From an uncultured Dorea sp. (GTDB taxonomy: Bacteria > Bacillota > Clostridia > Lachnospirales > Lachnospiraceae): a stretch of 64,000 nt of DNA. The notes under the pieces are model-generated. The model ran no database searches. It was not told where the DNA came from and saw only the letters and a list, made by a program, of their open reading frames with translations. The translations under genes and the position numbers were made by a program. Positions 50,766 to 59,296 of the stretch are shown here, in pieces. Every line of letters starts with the position of its first letter. The first letter of the stretch is position 1. The stretch spans positions 23,649-87,648 of the forward strand of contig CAPEBR010000014.1 of assembly GCA_948602995.1 (NCBI GenBank), in the 5' to 3' direction.

Positions 50766-50803
50766 TTGGGGACGGGGTAAAATGAATTTTACCCCGTCCC
50801 CAA
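50766..50803. repeat. GGGGACGGGG palindrome, copy 5 (variant core)
   Basis: Same outer arms (TTGGGGACGGGG / CCCCGTCCCCAA), but the core is TAAAAT-GA-ATTTTA instead of CATTTTT-AAAAATG. It lies between the AraC gene and the convergent surface-protein remnant. The changed core with paired compensating bases indicates selection for the stem. Confidence 0.9.
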
Positions 50804-50826
50804 TTCTCAGACAACCACTTCCAGTA

Positions 50827-52245
50827 TCATTTTCTTTTTTTAACTGTAAGGCTACATACGAATTTTATCTTCCCTGCCTTCACAGTAATCTTTGCTTTCC
50901 CTGCTTTTTTGCCTTTTACGACTCCCTTCTTAGATACAGACGCAACTTTTCGATTAGACGTTTTGTACGTAATCTTATCTCTGCTGGAGGATGGGACAAG
51001 TACAGGTTTTAATTTGATAGTTTTTCCTTTTTTTATTGTAAGCTTCTTCTTCAGACCTTTAATCTTTTTCGTGGTCTTTCCCTTTTCTATTTTTGTACCG
51101 CCTGTCTGTGATCCTTTTTGTACAGTGCCTGTCTGGGGATTTTTTATCGTTGTAGCAGGGAGCTTACTGCCGTAACTCTCTGTCTCTTTTTTTCCACAGT
51201 TCTTACAGCTTCTGGTACGCTTTGCAGGACGGCTGGTCGTTGCATTTGCTGTCTTTTTCCATTCTCCCCATGTATGTCCGGTTGCCGGAAGTACTTTTGT
51301 CTGTCCTTGTTCTCCGCAGACAGTACAGATGTACACAGATTCCCCCGCATCGTTGCAGGATGGCTTCTTTGTGACCTCTTCTGTTTCCCATCTGTGGGTA
51401 TGAGGGGCTTCCACAGAAACCGTCATCTTCTTTGCCCTGCCTGCATAGACCTTCAGATAATAAGTCTCCCCTGCCCGGACCTTCATCCTAAGACACTGGG
51501 ACTGTGCCCCGTTTCCATCTACAGATGCATCTTTCACGACTCTGAGATCCGTACCGCAGACCATTTTACACCCTTCTGCATCAGCCGACAGCCTCCAGTC
51601 AATTACCCGGTCCGACTCTGCTGTGTAGGAAAACATCTCATTCCAGACCAGACTGCAGTCCACGGTTTTACTCTGGTTATACTGGAGCGTTCTGTTCTCC
51701 ACACTCATAGATGCCTCTGTTCCGACAGCTCCTGCTTCTATATAGTAAGTCTCATCTGCCGTGAGTTCCCCATAGATCTGATCTTCCATGTTTTTGTCCA
51801 CATCATGAAAAAAAGAATCGGATGCGGCCACATTCCGCGCACTGTCTCTAAGTGTCATCCCATGCCACTTATTTGTCGCCGCCTCAAATCCAAACCGGCG
51901 GACAACATACAATCCGGAAGTCTCCGGGATAAAGCGTACTGGCCGATATCCATTTCCGAATCCACTTATACCATTATACACGTAGGTACACTGCTGATCC
52001 TGATAATTGAGTATTTCTCCCTCACCAATCAAAGTACATTCCTCAATCATAATAGCCGGAGAAGGGTTATCTCCATAATGAAACTCGCCATATAGTTCAA
52101 ATGTTTCACCCTCCCTGCAATATATTGCCAATGGGTAATCACTGCTCAAAAGGCCTGCCGTCGTTGTATTTCCCTGAATCTGATCCACATAACTCCCTGT
52201 GTAGGTCATCCAGTAGTACCCCGTCTCCAGCGCATGTCCGAAAAT
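50827..52245 (-). pseudogene. 5'-truncated secreted BIG2/zinc-ribbon-like protein
   Basis: The frame is open from 52245 to the stop at 50827 but starts inside the protein (GHALETGYYWMTYTGSYVD), with an in-frame stop immediately upstream, no signal peptide and no ribosome site at the ATG at 52209. It contains a middle part with two CxxC pairs (YICTVCGEQ and SCKNCGKK), a Lys-rich linker and a C-terminal BIG2 domain (KVASVSKKGVVKG). It is probably the remains of a secreted protein whose start was lost when it came to abut the AICAR-transformylase gene. A product translated from the internal ATG would stay in the cytosol. Confidence 0.65.
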
Positions 52246-52271
52246 TCATTCCTGCCAGGATAAGCTCTACT

Positions 52272-53450
52272 CTAGTGATGGAACAGCCGCAGCCCTGTGA
52301 ATGACATAACCATCCCATATTTATTGCACGCTGCAATTACATTATCATCTCTTACAGACCCGCCTGGCTGTGCCACGTATTTCACGCCGCTCTTATGCGC
52401 CCGCTCAATATTGTCTCCAAAGGGGAAGAAGGCGTCTGAGCCAAGAGCCACGTCGCTCATCTTGTCAAGCCACTCTCTCTTTGCCTCTCTTGTAAATATC
52501 TCCGGCTTCTCCTTAAAGATATTCTGCCATGCGCCGTCAGCAAGCACATCCATATAATCCTCGCCGATGTACAGGTCAATGGCATTATCCCGGTCTGCAC
52601 GGTGGATGGAATCTACAAATGGAAGGTTCATTACCTGCGGGGATTGTCTTAACCACCAGTTATCTGCCTTTTGTCCGGCAAGCCGTGTACAGTGGATTCT
52701 GGACTGCTGTCCCGCGCCGATTCCGATTGCCTGTCCGTCCTTTACATAGCATACCGAATTGGACTGTGTATATTTTAACGTAATCATGGAAATCGCCAGG
52801 TCAATCTTTGCCTGCTCTGTAAGCTCCTTGTTGTCTGTTACAATATTTGCAAAAAATTCCTCGTTGATATTCAACTCATTTCTTCCCTGTTCAAAGGTAA
52901 TGCCAAATACATCCTTATGCTCCAGCGCCTCCGGCTTATAGTCCGGATTGATCTTAATTACATTGTAGCCGCCCTTTTTCTTCTGCTTCAGAATCTCCAG
53001 CGCCTCCTCTGTGTAGCCTGGCGCGATCACACCGTCAGAAACCTCTCTTTTAATGAGACGCGCCGTATCTGCGTCACACTCATCCGAAAGGGAGATAAAG
53101 TCTCCGAAGGAGGACATGCGGTCTGCTCCTCTTGCCCTTGCATAGGCACACGCAAGGGGTGACAGTTCCCCGAGATCATCCACCCAGTAGATCTTCGCCA
53201 ATGTCTCACTTAAAGGAAGTCCCACTGCCGCACCCGCCGGGGACACATGTTTAAAGGATGTTGCCGCCGGAAGCCCGGTTGCTTTCTTAAGCTCACTTAC
53301 AAGCTGCCATCCGTTAAATGCGTCCAGGAAATTAATGTACCCTGGTTTTCCATTCAGCACCTCAATGGGCAGGTCGCTTCCGTCCGCCATGTAGATCTTT
53401 GACGGCTTCTGATTTGGGTTACAGCCATATTTTAATTCTAACTCTTTCAT
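52272..53450 (-). CDS. AICAR formyltransferase (PurH transformylase domain only)
   Basis: 392 residues, the size of the transformylase domain alone; the N-terminal MGS/IMP-cyclohydrolase domain of bifunctional PurH is absent. It would formylate AICAR to FAICAR using 10-formyl-THF. Motifs: ELKYGCNPNQ at the start, SFKHVSPAGAA (the catalytic Lys-His region), KYTQSNSVCYV, GIGAGQQSRIHC and SDAFFPFGDNI. GGAGGAATC precedes the ATG. The missing second activity is supplied by the neighbouring PurO-like gene, 63 bp downstream. Confidence 0.93.
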   Translation of the reverse strand: MKELELKYGCNPNQKPSKIYMADGSDLPIEVLNGKPGYINFLDAFNGWQLVSELKKATGLPAATSFKHVSPAGAAVGLPLSETLAKIYWVDDLGELSPLACAYARARGADRMSSFGDFISLSDECDADTARLIKREVSDGVIAPGYTEEALEILKQKKKGGYNVIKINPDYKPEALEHKDVFGITFEQGRNELNINEEFFANIVTDNKELTEQAKIDLAISMITLKYTQSNSVCYVKDGQAIGIGAGQQSRIHCTRLAGQKADNWWLRQSPQVMNLPFVDSIHRADRDNAIDLYIGEDYMDVLADGAWQNIFKEKPEIFTREAKREWLDKMSDVALGSDAFFPFGDNIERAHKSGVKYVAQPGGSVRDDNVIAACNKYGMVMSFTGLRLFHH

Positions 53451-53478
53451 TAAAGATTCCTCCTCACTATATTTTAGC

Positions 53479-53516
53479 CATGCTTTTTCATGCGGACATG
53501 AAACACATGACCTTTA
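53479..53516. repeat. Fragment of the 198-bp MITE-like element
   Basis: CATGCTTTTTCATGC, then ACATGAAACACATGACCTTT, matches 27047-27081 (TCATGCTTTTTCATGC, TATGAAACGCGTGACCTTT). It lies between the two purine genes and touches the PurO-like gene's stop. Confidence 0.6.
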
Positions 53517-54227
53517 TTTGTTTTTATTCACAATCCTTGTCTCATAGGTTCCGTCCGCAATGTTAATATAGCGCACGAACAGGGAAACCTTGTTATCCTC
53601 ATTCAGACTGTTCCACAAAAGCTCTGTAAAAGCTTCCATATCATCCGGGATCTCCACCAGCTTCGGCTCTCCTTCAAAGCTTGGAAGCGGGTTCCCGTCA
53701 CATCTGTACGTATGGATGAAATGCCCCTCTCCTGCCGCGGGATTCTCATATGCGAAGGTATAACGATTACAGCTATCCGGATTACCATTACTGCTTTTCA
53801 AGATAGACATAGCATAATTATAGGTTCCATTTTCAATATGCATGATTCCTGAAATCCTTGGCGTATAGTTCGGACCGTCAGGCTCGAATTCCCTGCTCCT
53901 TAAGGACTGCTCGAAAGTAAGCTGCTTATCCATTCCGTCATAGATCGTATCTGTCTGGTCTCCATTCGTTACAATCGTCTTATTGCCAAGCACGCGCACA
54001 GGTGCATAGATGATGAGGCTGGGATCTGAAAGCTTCGCCGGGTCAAATGCCTGTGTACGGATTCCTTCTCCCTCTTCCACAAAAATACGGTTCCTGCTGT
54101 TCTCACTTCTTCCCATAATAAAATAAGCAGTTACAGCCTTTGTTCCGTCCGCGCTCTTACCTATAATAATACCACGGCCCGGATAAGCATTCTCCTTAAG
54201 TTCCTTCTCAAGATTCAACATTTCCAT
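53514..54227 (-). CDS. purO: PurO-type IMP cyclohydrolase
   Basis: 237 residues of the archaeal-type IMP cyclohydrolase family (Ntn-hydrolase-like fold) that closes FAICAR to IMP, the last step of purine synthesis. Recognisable stretches: AYPGRGIIIGKS, TAYFIMGRSENSRNR, NYTPRISGI, FAYENPAAGEGHFIHTY and EGEPK. AAAAGGAG precedes the ATG at 54227. Paired with the stand-alone transformylase gene it replaces the usual fused PurH. Confidence 0.88.
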   Translation of the reverse strand: MEMLNLEKELKENAYPGRGIIIGKSADGTKAVTAYFIMGRSENSRNRIFVEEGEGIRTQAFDPAKLSDPSLIIYAPVRVLGNKTIVTNGDQTDTIYDGMDKQLTFEQSLRSREFEPDGPNYTPRISGIMHIENGTYNYAMSILKSSNGNPDSCNRYTFAYENPAAGEGHFIHTYRCDGNPLPSFEGEPKLVEIPDDMEAFTELLWNSLNEDNKVSLFVRYINIADGTYETRIVNKNK

Positions 54228-54262
54228 ACATATTTCTCCTTTTGATGTATTGTGAGCGCATC

Positions 54263-54320
54263 TTACTGTTCACTCATGTTCTCCTGCGGTCATTCAGCAA
54301 TTGAACGGAGTGAACAGTAA
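54263..54320. repeat. Compact GTTACTGTTCAC-type hairpin repeat
   Basis: TTACTGTTCACTC (54263-54275) and GAGTGAACAGTAA (54308-54320) are perfect inverses around a 32-bp centre. A short version of the elements at 26261 and 48219. It lies between the PurO-like gene and the lipoprotein gene, in the promoter region of both. Confidence 0.8.
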
Positions 54321-54424
54321 CACTAGCACTTCATTCATTTTTATTATATATAAAATGAATCTGTTTTTCCAGTGGTTTTTATGATAAGATATAGGTATTA
54401 TTAAAACCTATGGAGGAATTGGCC

Positions 54425-55513
54425 ATGACGAAAAGAAGATTTTTACTGCCGTTTATACTTTTCCTGGTTTTTCTCATGACAGGATGCAAAGATAAAGACT
54501 CCGCCGGCAAGTGCCTCGGAGAACAGATTACGTCTATAAAAGAAAAAGATTCTGAAAAACTAGCCTTTCTTCTCGAAAAAGGCATCCAGGAAAGTGATCG
54601 CAAATATACTCTTAAATTTCCCGAAGAACTAAAAGACACCTATCTCACGTTTTTACAGGAAGCATTACAGACTGTCAGATTTCAGGTATCAGAGGCAAAA
54701 AGAAATGGAAATGATGAGTTCACTGTGCAGGTGCACTATACGCCAGTAGACATTTCATCCACGACCATGGATGTAAGCGAAGGCTTTGTATCTTCCCTGG
54801 CGTCCTCTGATCTGAATGCAGAAGTCAGTTCTCTTCTTGAGAAGTCAAAAGAAGCGCTTAAGGAATCTCCCTGCTTCACAAAAAAGACCTATACGATTCT
54901 CACCGTAAATAAAACGGATGACAGTTTTCAAGTCAGGGAAGAGGATCTGGAGAAGCTCCTGTCACGGGCAATCGACACATACATGGCGCCCTATGACAGA
55001 ATCTGTGAGCTGCTGGACGCCCGGGATTTTCTGACCGCCTACCTGGACGCGTCCTTTAAAGGAGATGTAACAAGGTTTGCCCTGCATACAAAGCAGACAG
55101 AAGCAGAAGCCCTCGCATGGTACGACAGCGAAGCATTTCTTCCCGCCGCAGACCTGTCCTCCGATCATCAGAAACGCTATACCGCCGCAATGAAGGAACT
55201 GCTAAAGCAGTGTAAGTATTCCGTCGGAATCCCCAAAAAAGAAGATGGCGTCTATAATTACACGGTTGATGTAACCGTAACACCAAACAAGAGCCTGAAA
55301 GACCTTCTTTCCGAATGGAAAAAGGGTACATACGACAGCGAGGACGACGTAAATCAGGCGCTGGTAGAACTGTTAGAAAAGTACGCGGCCACACCCACTT
55401 ACGGAAAAGAAACCGTTGTAACCATACAGCTTAACTCCACCTCCCTGGTGAACGCCGGACAGGACGGAGCCGAAATCACAAGACTGGCGCGCGAAATCCT
55501 GCCAATACCTTAA
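54425..55513 (+). CDS. Lipoprotein, DUF5105-like
   Basis: About 362 residues. The signal peptide MTKRRFLLPFILFLVFLMTG ends in a lipobox with Cys (LMTGC), so it is a membrane-anchored lipoprotein facing outward. The mature part is two similar alpha/beta halves (NKTDDSFQVREEDLEKL-type), as in DUF5105 proteins. TATGGAGGAATTGG gives the ribosome site for the ATG at 54425; an ATG at 54410 lies upstream of it. Function unknown. Confidence 0.85.
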   Translation: MTKRRFLLPFILFLVFLMTGCKDKDSAGKCLGEQITSIKEKDSEKLAFLLEKGIQESDRKYTLKFPEELKDTYLTFLQEALQTVRFQVSEAKRNGNDEFTVQVHYTPVDISSTTMDVSEGFVSSLASSDLNAEVSSLLEKSKEALKESPCFTKKTYTILTVNKTDDSFQVREEDLEKLLSRAIDTYMAPYDRICELLDARDFLTAYLDASFKGDVTRFALHTKQTEAEALAWYDSEAFLPAADLSSDHQKRYTAAMKELLKQCKYSVGIPKKEDGVYNYTVDVTVTPNKSLKDLLSEWKKGTYDSEDDVNQALVELLEKYAATPTYGKETVVTIQLNSTSLVNAGQDGAEITRLAREILPIP

Positions 55514-55521
55514 TCAGCCAA

Positions 55522-55559
55522 TTTGGGACGGGGCATTTTTAAAAATGCCCCGTCCCCAA
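55522..55559. repeat. GGGGACGGGGC palindrome, copy 6 (one G lost)
   Basis: The left arm begins TTTGGGACGGGGC and the right ends GCCCCGTCCCCAA; one G is missing from the left arm. It lies between convergent lipoprotein and galT and encodes the last residues and stop of GalT. Confidence 0.9.
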
Positions 55560-57050
55560 CTTTTGAATAAACCTCATGAATGCTTCGCGCCCTTCTGGCG
55601 TGCACTTATACACACCTGCGTCTTCGAGTACGTGGACAAATACATCCCCGACTTCTTTTTTCAGAATCTCCATTATGTTTTCTTTTGTGATACTGTCATA
55701 TTGCGTCAGGAACTGTTCTACCCAGTCGGCATGTTTTTCGATGTCCGCATTGCTTCTTACGTCCTTCTTCTCAACTATATATTCTGCCAGAAGCTCAAGC
55801 TCCTTTTTTAGTCTTGACGGAAGTACGGCAAGACCCATAACCTCGATCAGGCCTATGTTCTCTTTTTTAATATGATGATACTGTGCATGGGGGTGGTATA
55901 CGCCCAGGGGATGTTCTTCTGTAGTAATGTTGTTGCGCAGTGTCAGATCCAGCTCGTAGGTATCGCCGGTCTTTCTTGCAATCGGTGTGATGGTGTTATG
56001 GGGTTCACCGTCTGTCTCTGCAAAAACGAAAGCCTCCTCATCGGTGTAAGTCCGCCATTGGTTCAGTACGTGCTCTGCCAGGTCGATCAGCCGCTTTTCA
56101 TCCTTGTGACGGATACGGAGTACGGAAAGGGGCCATTTTACAATGCCTGCCTCTACATCCTCGTATCCCGGAATTGTTACGGTCTTCTCAATCGGAGCCT
56201 TTGCCATGGCGAAGGTATAGTGTCCTCCCTGGAAATGGTCATGGCTCAGGATGGAGCCTCCTACAATCGGAAGATCTGCATTGGAGCCCAGGAAGTAGTG
56301 CGGGAACAGTTTTACAAAGTCAAACAGTTTCGTAAATGCCGCCCGGTCGATTTTCATGGGCGTATGCTGTCCGTTGAATACGATGCAGTGCTCATTATAG
56401 TATACATACGGTGAGTACTGGAAGCCCCATGCACTGTCATTAATTGTGATGGGGATAATACGGTGGTTCTCTCTTGCCGGGTGGTCTGCACGTCCGGCAT
56501 AGCCTTCATTTTCCATACAGAGCTGGCACTTCGGATAGCTTCCTGCCTTTGCATTTTTTGCAGCGGCAATGGCTTTTGGATCCTTTTCTGGTTTGGAGAG
56601 ATTCACCGTGATGTCAATTTCTCCGTATGGGGACGCAATCTTCCATTTCATGTCCTTTTTTACACGATATCGGCGGATATAGTCGCTGTCCTGGCTAAAT
56701 TTGTAGTAATAGCGGGTAGCGTCCTCTGGTGATTTTTCGTACTGTTTGTTAAATTCTTCGTGAACCTGTGCCGGGCGGGGAAGCAGACAGTTCATAAGCT
56801 TTGTGTCAAATAAGTCACGATATACGATGCTGTCGGTAATAAGCCCACGCGTGACAGCTTCATCTAGGAGATCCTTCAGGATCAGCTCCAGCTCTTCTGT
56901 TACGGAAGAAGTATCAATATCTGTGTCCTCATAGTTATCCTCATGAAAAATTTCAAGAAGAAGATTCGTTGTGTAAATACGCTCGGATTCCGGTGTAAGC
57001 CCTGTCTGAATACCATATTCTACCAGTTTTTTTATATTTTCATATAACAT
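55539..57050 (-). CDS. galT: UTP-hexose-1-phosphate uridylyltransferase (class II GalT)
   Basis: About 503 residues, the Firmicutes-type GalT. It transfers UMP between UDP-glucose and galactose-1-phosphate in the Leloir route. Motifs: PYVYYNEHCIVF, ILSHDHFQGGHYTFAM and GVYHPHAQYHHIKK. The ATG at 57050 is chosen because GAGGAGGT abuts the ATG at 57056 and is properly spaced from 57050. The final LGTGHF and stop are encoded by the palindromic repeat at 55522-55559, a tail not expected in the family. It directly follows galK. Confidence 0.93.
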   Translation of the reverse strand: MLYENIKKLVEYGIQTGLTPESERIYTTNLLLEIFHEDNYEDTDIDTSSVTEELELILKDLLDEAVTRGLITDSIVYRDLFDTKLMNCLLPRPAQVHEEFNKQYEKSPEDATRYYYKFSQDSDYIRRYRVKKDMKWKIASPYGEIDITVNLSKPEKDPKAIAAAKNAKAGSYPKCQLCMENEGYAGRADHPARENHRIIPITINDSAWGFQYSPYVYYNEHCIVFNGQHTPMKIDRAAFTKLFDFVKLFPHYFLGSNADLPIVGGSILSHDHFQGGHYTFAMAKAPIEKTVTIPGYEDVEAGIVKWPLSVLRIRHKDEKRLIDLAEHVLNQWRTYTDEEAFVFAETDGEPHNTITPIARKTGDTYELDLTLRNNITTEEHPLGVYHPHAQYHHIKKENIGLIEVMGLAVLPSRLKKELELLAEYIVEKKDVRSNADIEKHADWVEQFLTQYDSITKENIMEILKKEVGDVFVHVLEDAGVYKCTPEGREAFMRFIQKLGTGHF

Positions 57051-57064
57051 ATTCATACCTCCTC

Positions 57065-58234
57065 TTAGCCCAGTCTCCGCGCGCCGTCGCCGATGTCTAC
57101 AACGTAGAATTCAGCCTCATGGCCGACCTTGTCAAGATATGCCTTTCCGATTTCCTGAATAAAGGTATCCACAGCATCATTTTTTACGATGCTGACCGTA
57201 CACCCGCCGAAACCGCCGCCTGTAATACGGGATCCAATCACGCCCTCTGTCTTCCACGCAAGCTCCACAAGAATATCAATTTCCTTACAGGATACTTCAT
57301 AATCGTCTCTTAAGGAAATGTGGGAAGCGTTCATCAGCTGCCCGAACAGGGTAATGTCATTCTTTTCCAGAGCCCTGACCGCACGGATGGTTCTCTGATT
57401 TTCATATACGGCATGGTGTGCCCGCTTCTGCCTTACCGGGTCCTTGATGGCGTCCTTATGCTCCTCAAACTGCTCCTCTGTCAGCTCGCCGAGAGCCTTG
57501 ATATCCTTGACAGCCTTAAGTTCCTTAAGTGCAGTCTCACATTCATTTCTCCTGTCATTGTAGGCAGAGTCAACCAGGCTGTGCTTTACCTTGCTGTTCG
57601 TGATTACGATTCTGGCATCTGGAAGCTTTACCGGGGCATACTCATAATGAAGATCATTCGTATCCAGGAAGATCGCATGATCCTTCTTTCCCATGGCGCT
57701 TGCAAACTGATCCATAATTCCACAGTTGCATCCATTAAAATTATTCTCCGCGTCCTGCCCAATCAGTGCGATATCAATCATGGACGCCTCTTCAAAACCA
57801 TAGATGTCCTTAAGGATTACACCGGTAAGTACCTCCAGTGAAGCTGAGGAAGAAAGTCCGGAGCCGTTGGGGATATCTCCGTAAATGGCAATATCAAAGC
57901 CATGGCCTAACTTCATGCCGCGTTTCTCAAATGCCCAGATCACGCCCTTCGGATAATTGGTCCAGGCAGCAGCCTGATTAGGAATCAGTTCATCAAGGCT
58001 TGTCTCTACAATACCAAAGGAGTCAAAGTTCATAGAGTAAAAACGAAGGACACGGTCCCCGCGGCTTCTTACAACTGCATAGGTTCCAAGTGTCAGTGCA
58101 CATGGAAATACATGACCTCCATTGTAATCTGTGTGCTCGCCGATCAGATTCACACGGCCCGGTGCAAAGTAGGTTCGCAGCTCTCCATCTTCCCCGTAGA
58201 GTTCTTTAAATTTCTGCAATAACTTTTCTAACAT
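57065..58234 (-). CDS. galK: Galactokinase
   Basis: 389 residues, GHMP kinase fold. It phosphorylates galactose at C1. Motifs: FAPGRVNLIGEHTDYNGG (substrate), GSGLSSSASLE (ATP loop) and ITGGGFGGCTVS. CAGGAG precedes the ATG. galK and galT form an operon (14-bp gap) read away from the AraC gene, with an inverted-orientation promoter region of 143 bp between them. Confidence 0.95.
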   Translation of the reverse strand: MLEKLLQKFKELYGEDGELRTYFAPGRVNLIGEHTDYNGGHVFPCALTLGTYAVVRSRGDRVLRFYSMNFDSFGIVETSLDELIPNQAAAWTNYPKGVIWAFEKRGMKLGHGFDIAIYGDIPNGSGLSSSASLEVLTGVILKDIYGFEEASMIDIALIGQDAENNFNGCNCGIMDQFASAMGKKDHAIFLDTNDLHYEYAPVKLPDARIVITNSKVKHSLVDSAYNDRRNECETALKELKAVKDIKALGELTEEQFEEHKDAIKDPVRQKRAHHAVYENQRTIRAVRALEKNDITLFGQLMNASHISLRDDYEVSCKEIDILVELAWKTEGVIGSRITGGGFGGCTVSIVKNDAVDTFIQEIGKAYLDKVGHEAEFYVVDIGDGARRLG

Positions 58235-58328
58235 TTTGCCATTCTCCTGTCTTTTTCATATTTTTCCTTGCGGAAATCTCTGCGTTACTTTATGATTATA
58301 ATAATAATGAGAAATTGCAGAAATAGCA

Positions 58329-58360
58329 ATAAGAATATTACACATTATTATAAGAATATT
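58329..58360. promoter_or_regulatory. Candidate AraC-type operator between galK and the regulator gene
   Basis: ATAAGAATATT occurs twice in direct repeat (58329-58339 and 58350-58360), exactly 21 bp (two helical turns) apart, as AraC-family sites often are. It lies just upstream of the regulator's start and about 95 bp before galK, in position to control either gene. Confidence 0.5.
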
Positions 58361-58377
58361 GAGGGTGTGTGTATAAA

Positions 58378-59271
58378 ATGCAGATTACGATTACAAAAAA
58401 CCAAAAAGAGATAAAAGAACACGGAAATTACGGTTTTCCGGTGGGAGTCAATTTAGAGGCAATTGAGGCATACGAGCAGGGGGCATTTCTATGGCACTGG
58501 CATCCTGAGATTGAACTTACCCGGATCATGTCCGGCCAGCTTGAGTATCACGTTAATAATAAGAAATATATTCTGACAGAAGGGGAAGGTATGTTCGGCA
58601 ACAGCAATACCCTCCATGCGGGATATATGATCTCAGGCCAGGCATGCACCTACCTCTCCGTCACCTTTCACCCAAGGTTCCTGTACGGGTATGAAAACAG
58701 CATTCTTCAGACAAAGTATGTGGACTTCATCACCTCTAATGACGCATGGCATTCCCTGAAGCTTGAAAAAGAAACAGGCTGGCATCAGGAGGTACTCCAT
58801 ATCATGCAGGAGATCTACAGAATTTCCCTGGATCCGCCCCCGGATTATGAATTAGAAGTACATATGATGCTGATGAAGATATGGAAAAAATTCTACCAGT
58901 ATTATCATACGCTGCCCGAAAAAGAACAAAAGCCCCAGAGACACCTGGAACGGCTGAGGGAGATTATATCCTATGTGCAGGAAAACTACCAGCAGGAAAT
59001 CTCTTTGGACGATGTAGCACGGCATGTGAACATTTGCAAAAGTGAATGCTGCCGTTTTTTCAAAAAACATATGGGAATGACAATCTTTGAGTATGTCATG
59101 TTCCTACGGATACAAAGAAGCCTCCCCCTTCTGCGGGATGGTGAAAGCGTAACAAAGGCGGCAGGCATGGTTGGATTTTCAAGCCCTGCATATTATGGAC
59201 AAATCTTCAAACGATATATGAAATGCACACCGGGAGAGTACCGGACAAGGCTGGGGACGGGGCATTTTTAA
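58378..59271 (+). CDS. AraC-family regulator (probable galactose regulator)
   Basis: About 297 residues. A cupin-like sensing part (FLWHWHPEIELTRI, EGEGMFGNSNTLHAGY) and C-terminal double HTH (ISLDDVARHVNICKSECCRF and VTKAAGMVGFSSPAYYGQIF, then CTPGEYRT). The ATG at 58378 with GAGGG twelve bases upstream is preferred; a GTG at 58369 is nearly on the site. It is divergent from galK, so it probably controls galKT. The last residues LGTGHF and the stop come from the palindromic repeat at 59246-59293. Confidence 0.9.
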   Translation: MQITITKNQKEIKEHGNYGFPVGVNLEAIEAYEQGAFLWHWHPEIELTRIMSGQLEYHVNNKKYILTEGEGMFGNSNTLHAGYMISGQACTYLSVTFHPRFLYGYENSILQTKYVDFITSNDAWHSLKLEKETGWHQEVLHIMQEIYRISLDPPPDYELEVHMMLMKIWKKFYQYYHTLPEKEQKPQRHLERLREIISYVQENYQQEISLDDVARHVNICKSECCRFFKKHMGMTIFEYVMFLRIQRSLPLLRDGESVTKAAGMVGFSSPAYYGQIFKRYMKCTPGEYRTRLGTGHF

Positions 59272-59293
59272 AAATGCCCCGTCCCCAGCCTTG
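59246..59293. repeat. GGGGACGGGGC palindrome, copy 7 (48 bp, perfect)
   Basis: CAAGGCTGGGGACGGGGC and its exact inverse meet at TTTTT|AAAAA: 24-bp arms, the longest copy. The outer CAAGGC/GCCTTG is unique to this site, so the host flank is itself part of the palindrome; the element includes the last codons and stop of the AraC gene. Confidence 0.93.
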
Positions 59294-59296
59294 CCG

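Noticed and set aside
51118..52095. A 325-codon plus-strand open frame
   Set aside because: Shadow of the truncated secreted-protein frame on the other strand, with no ribosome site.
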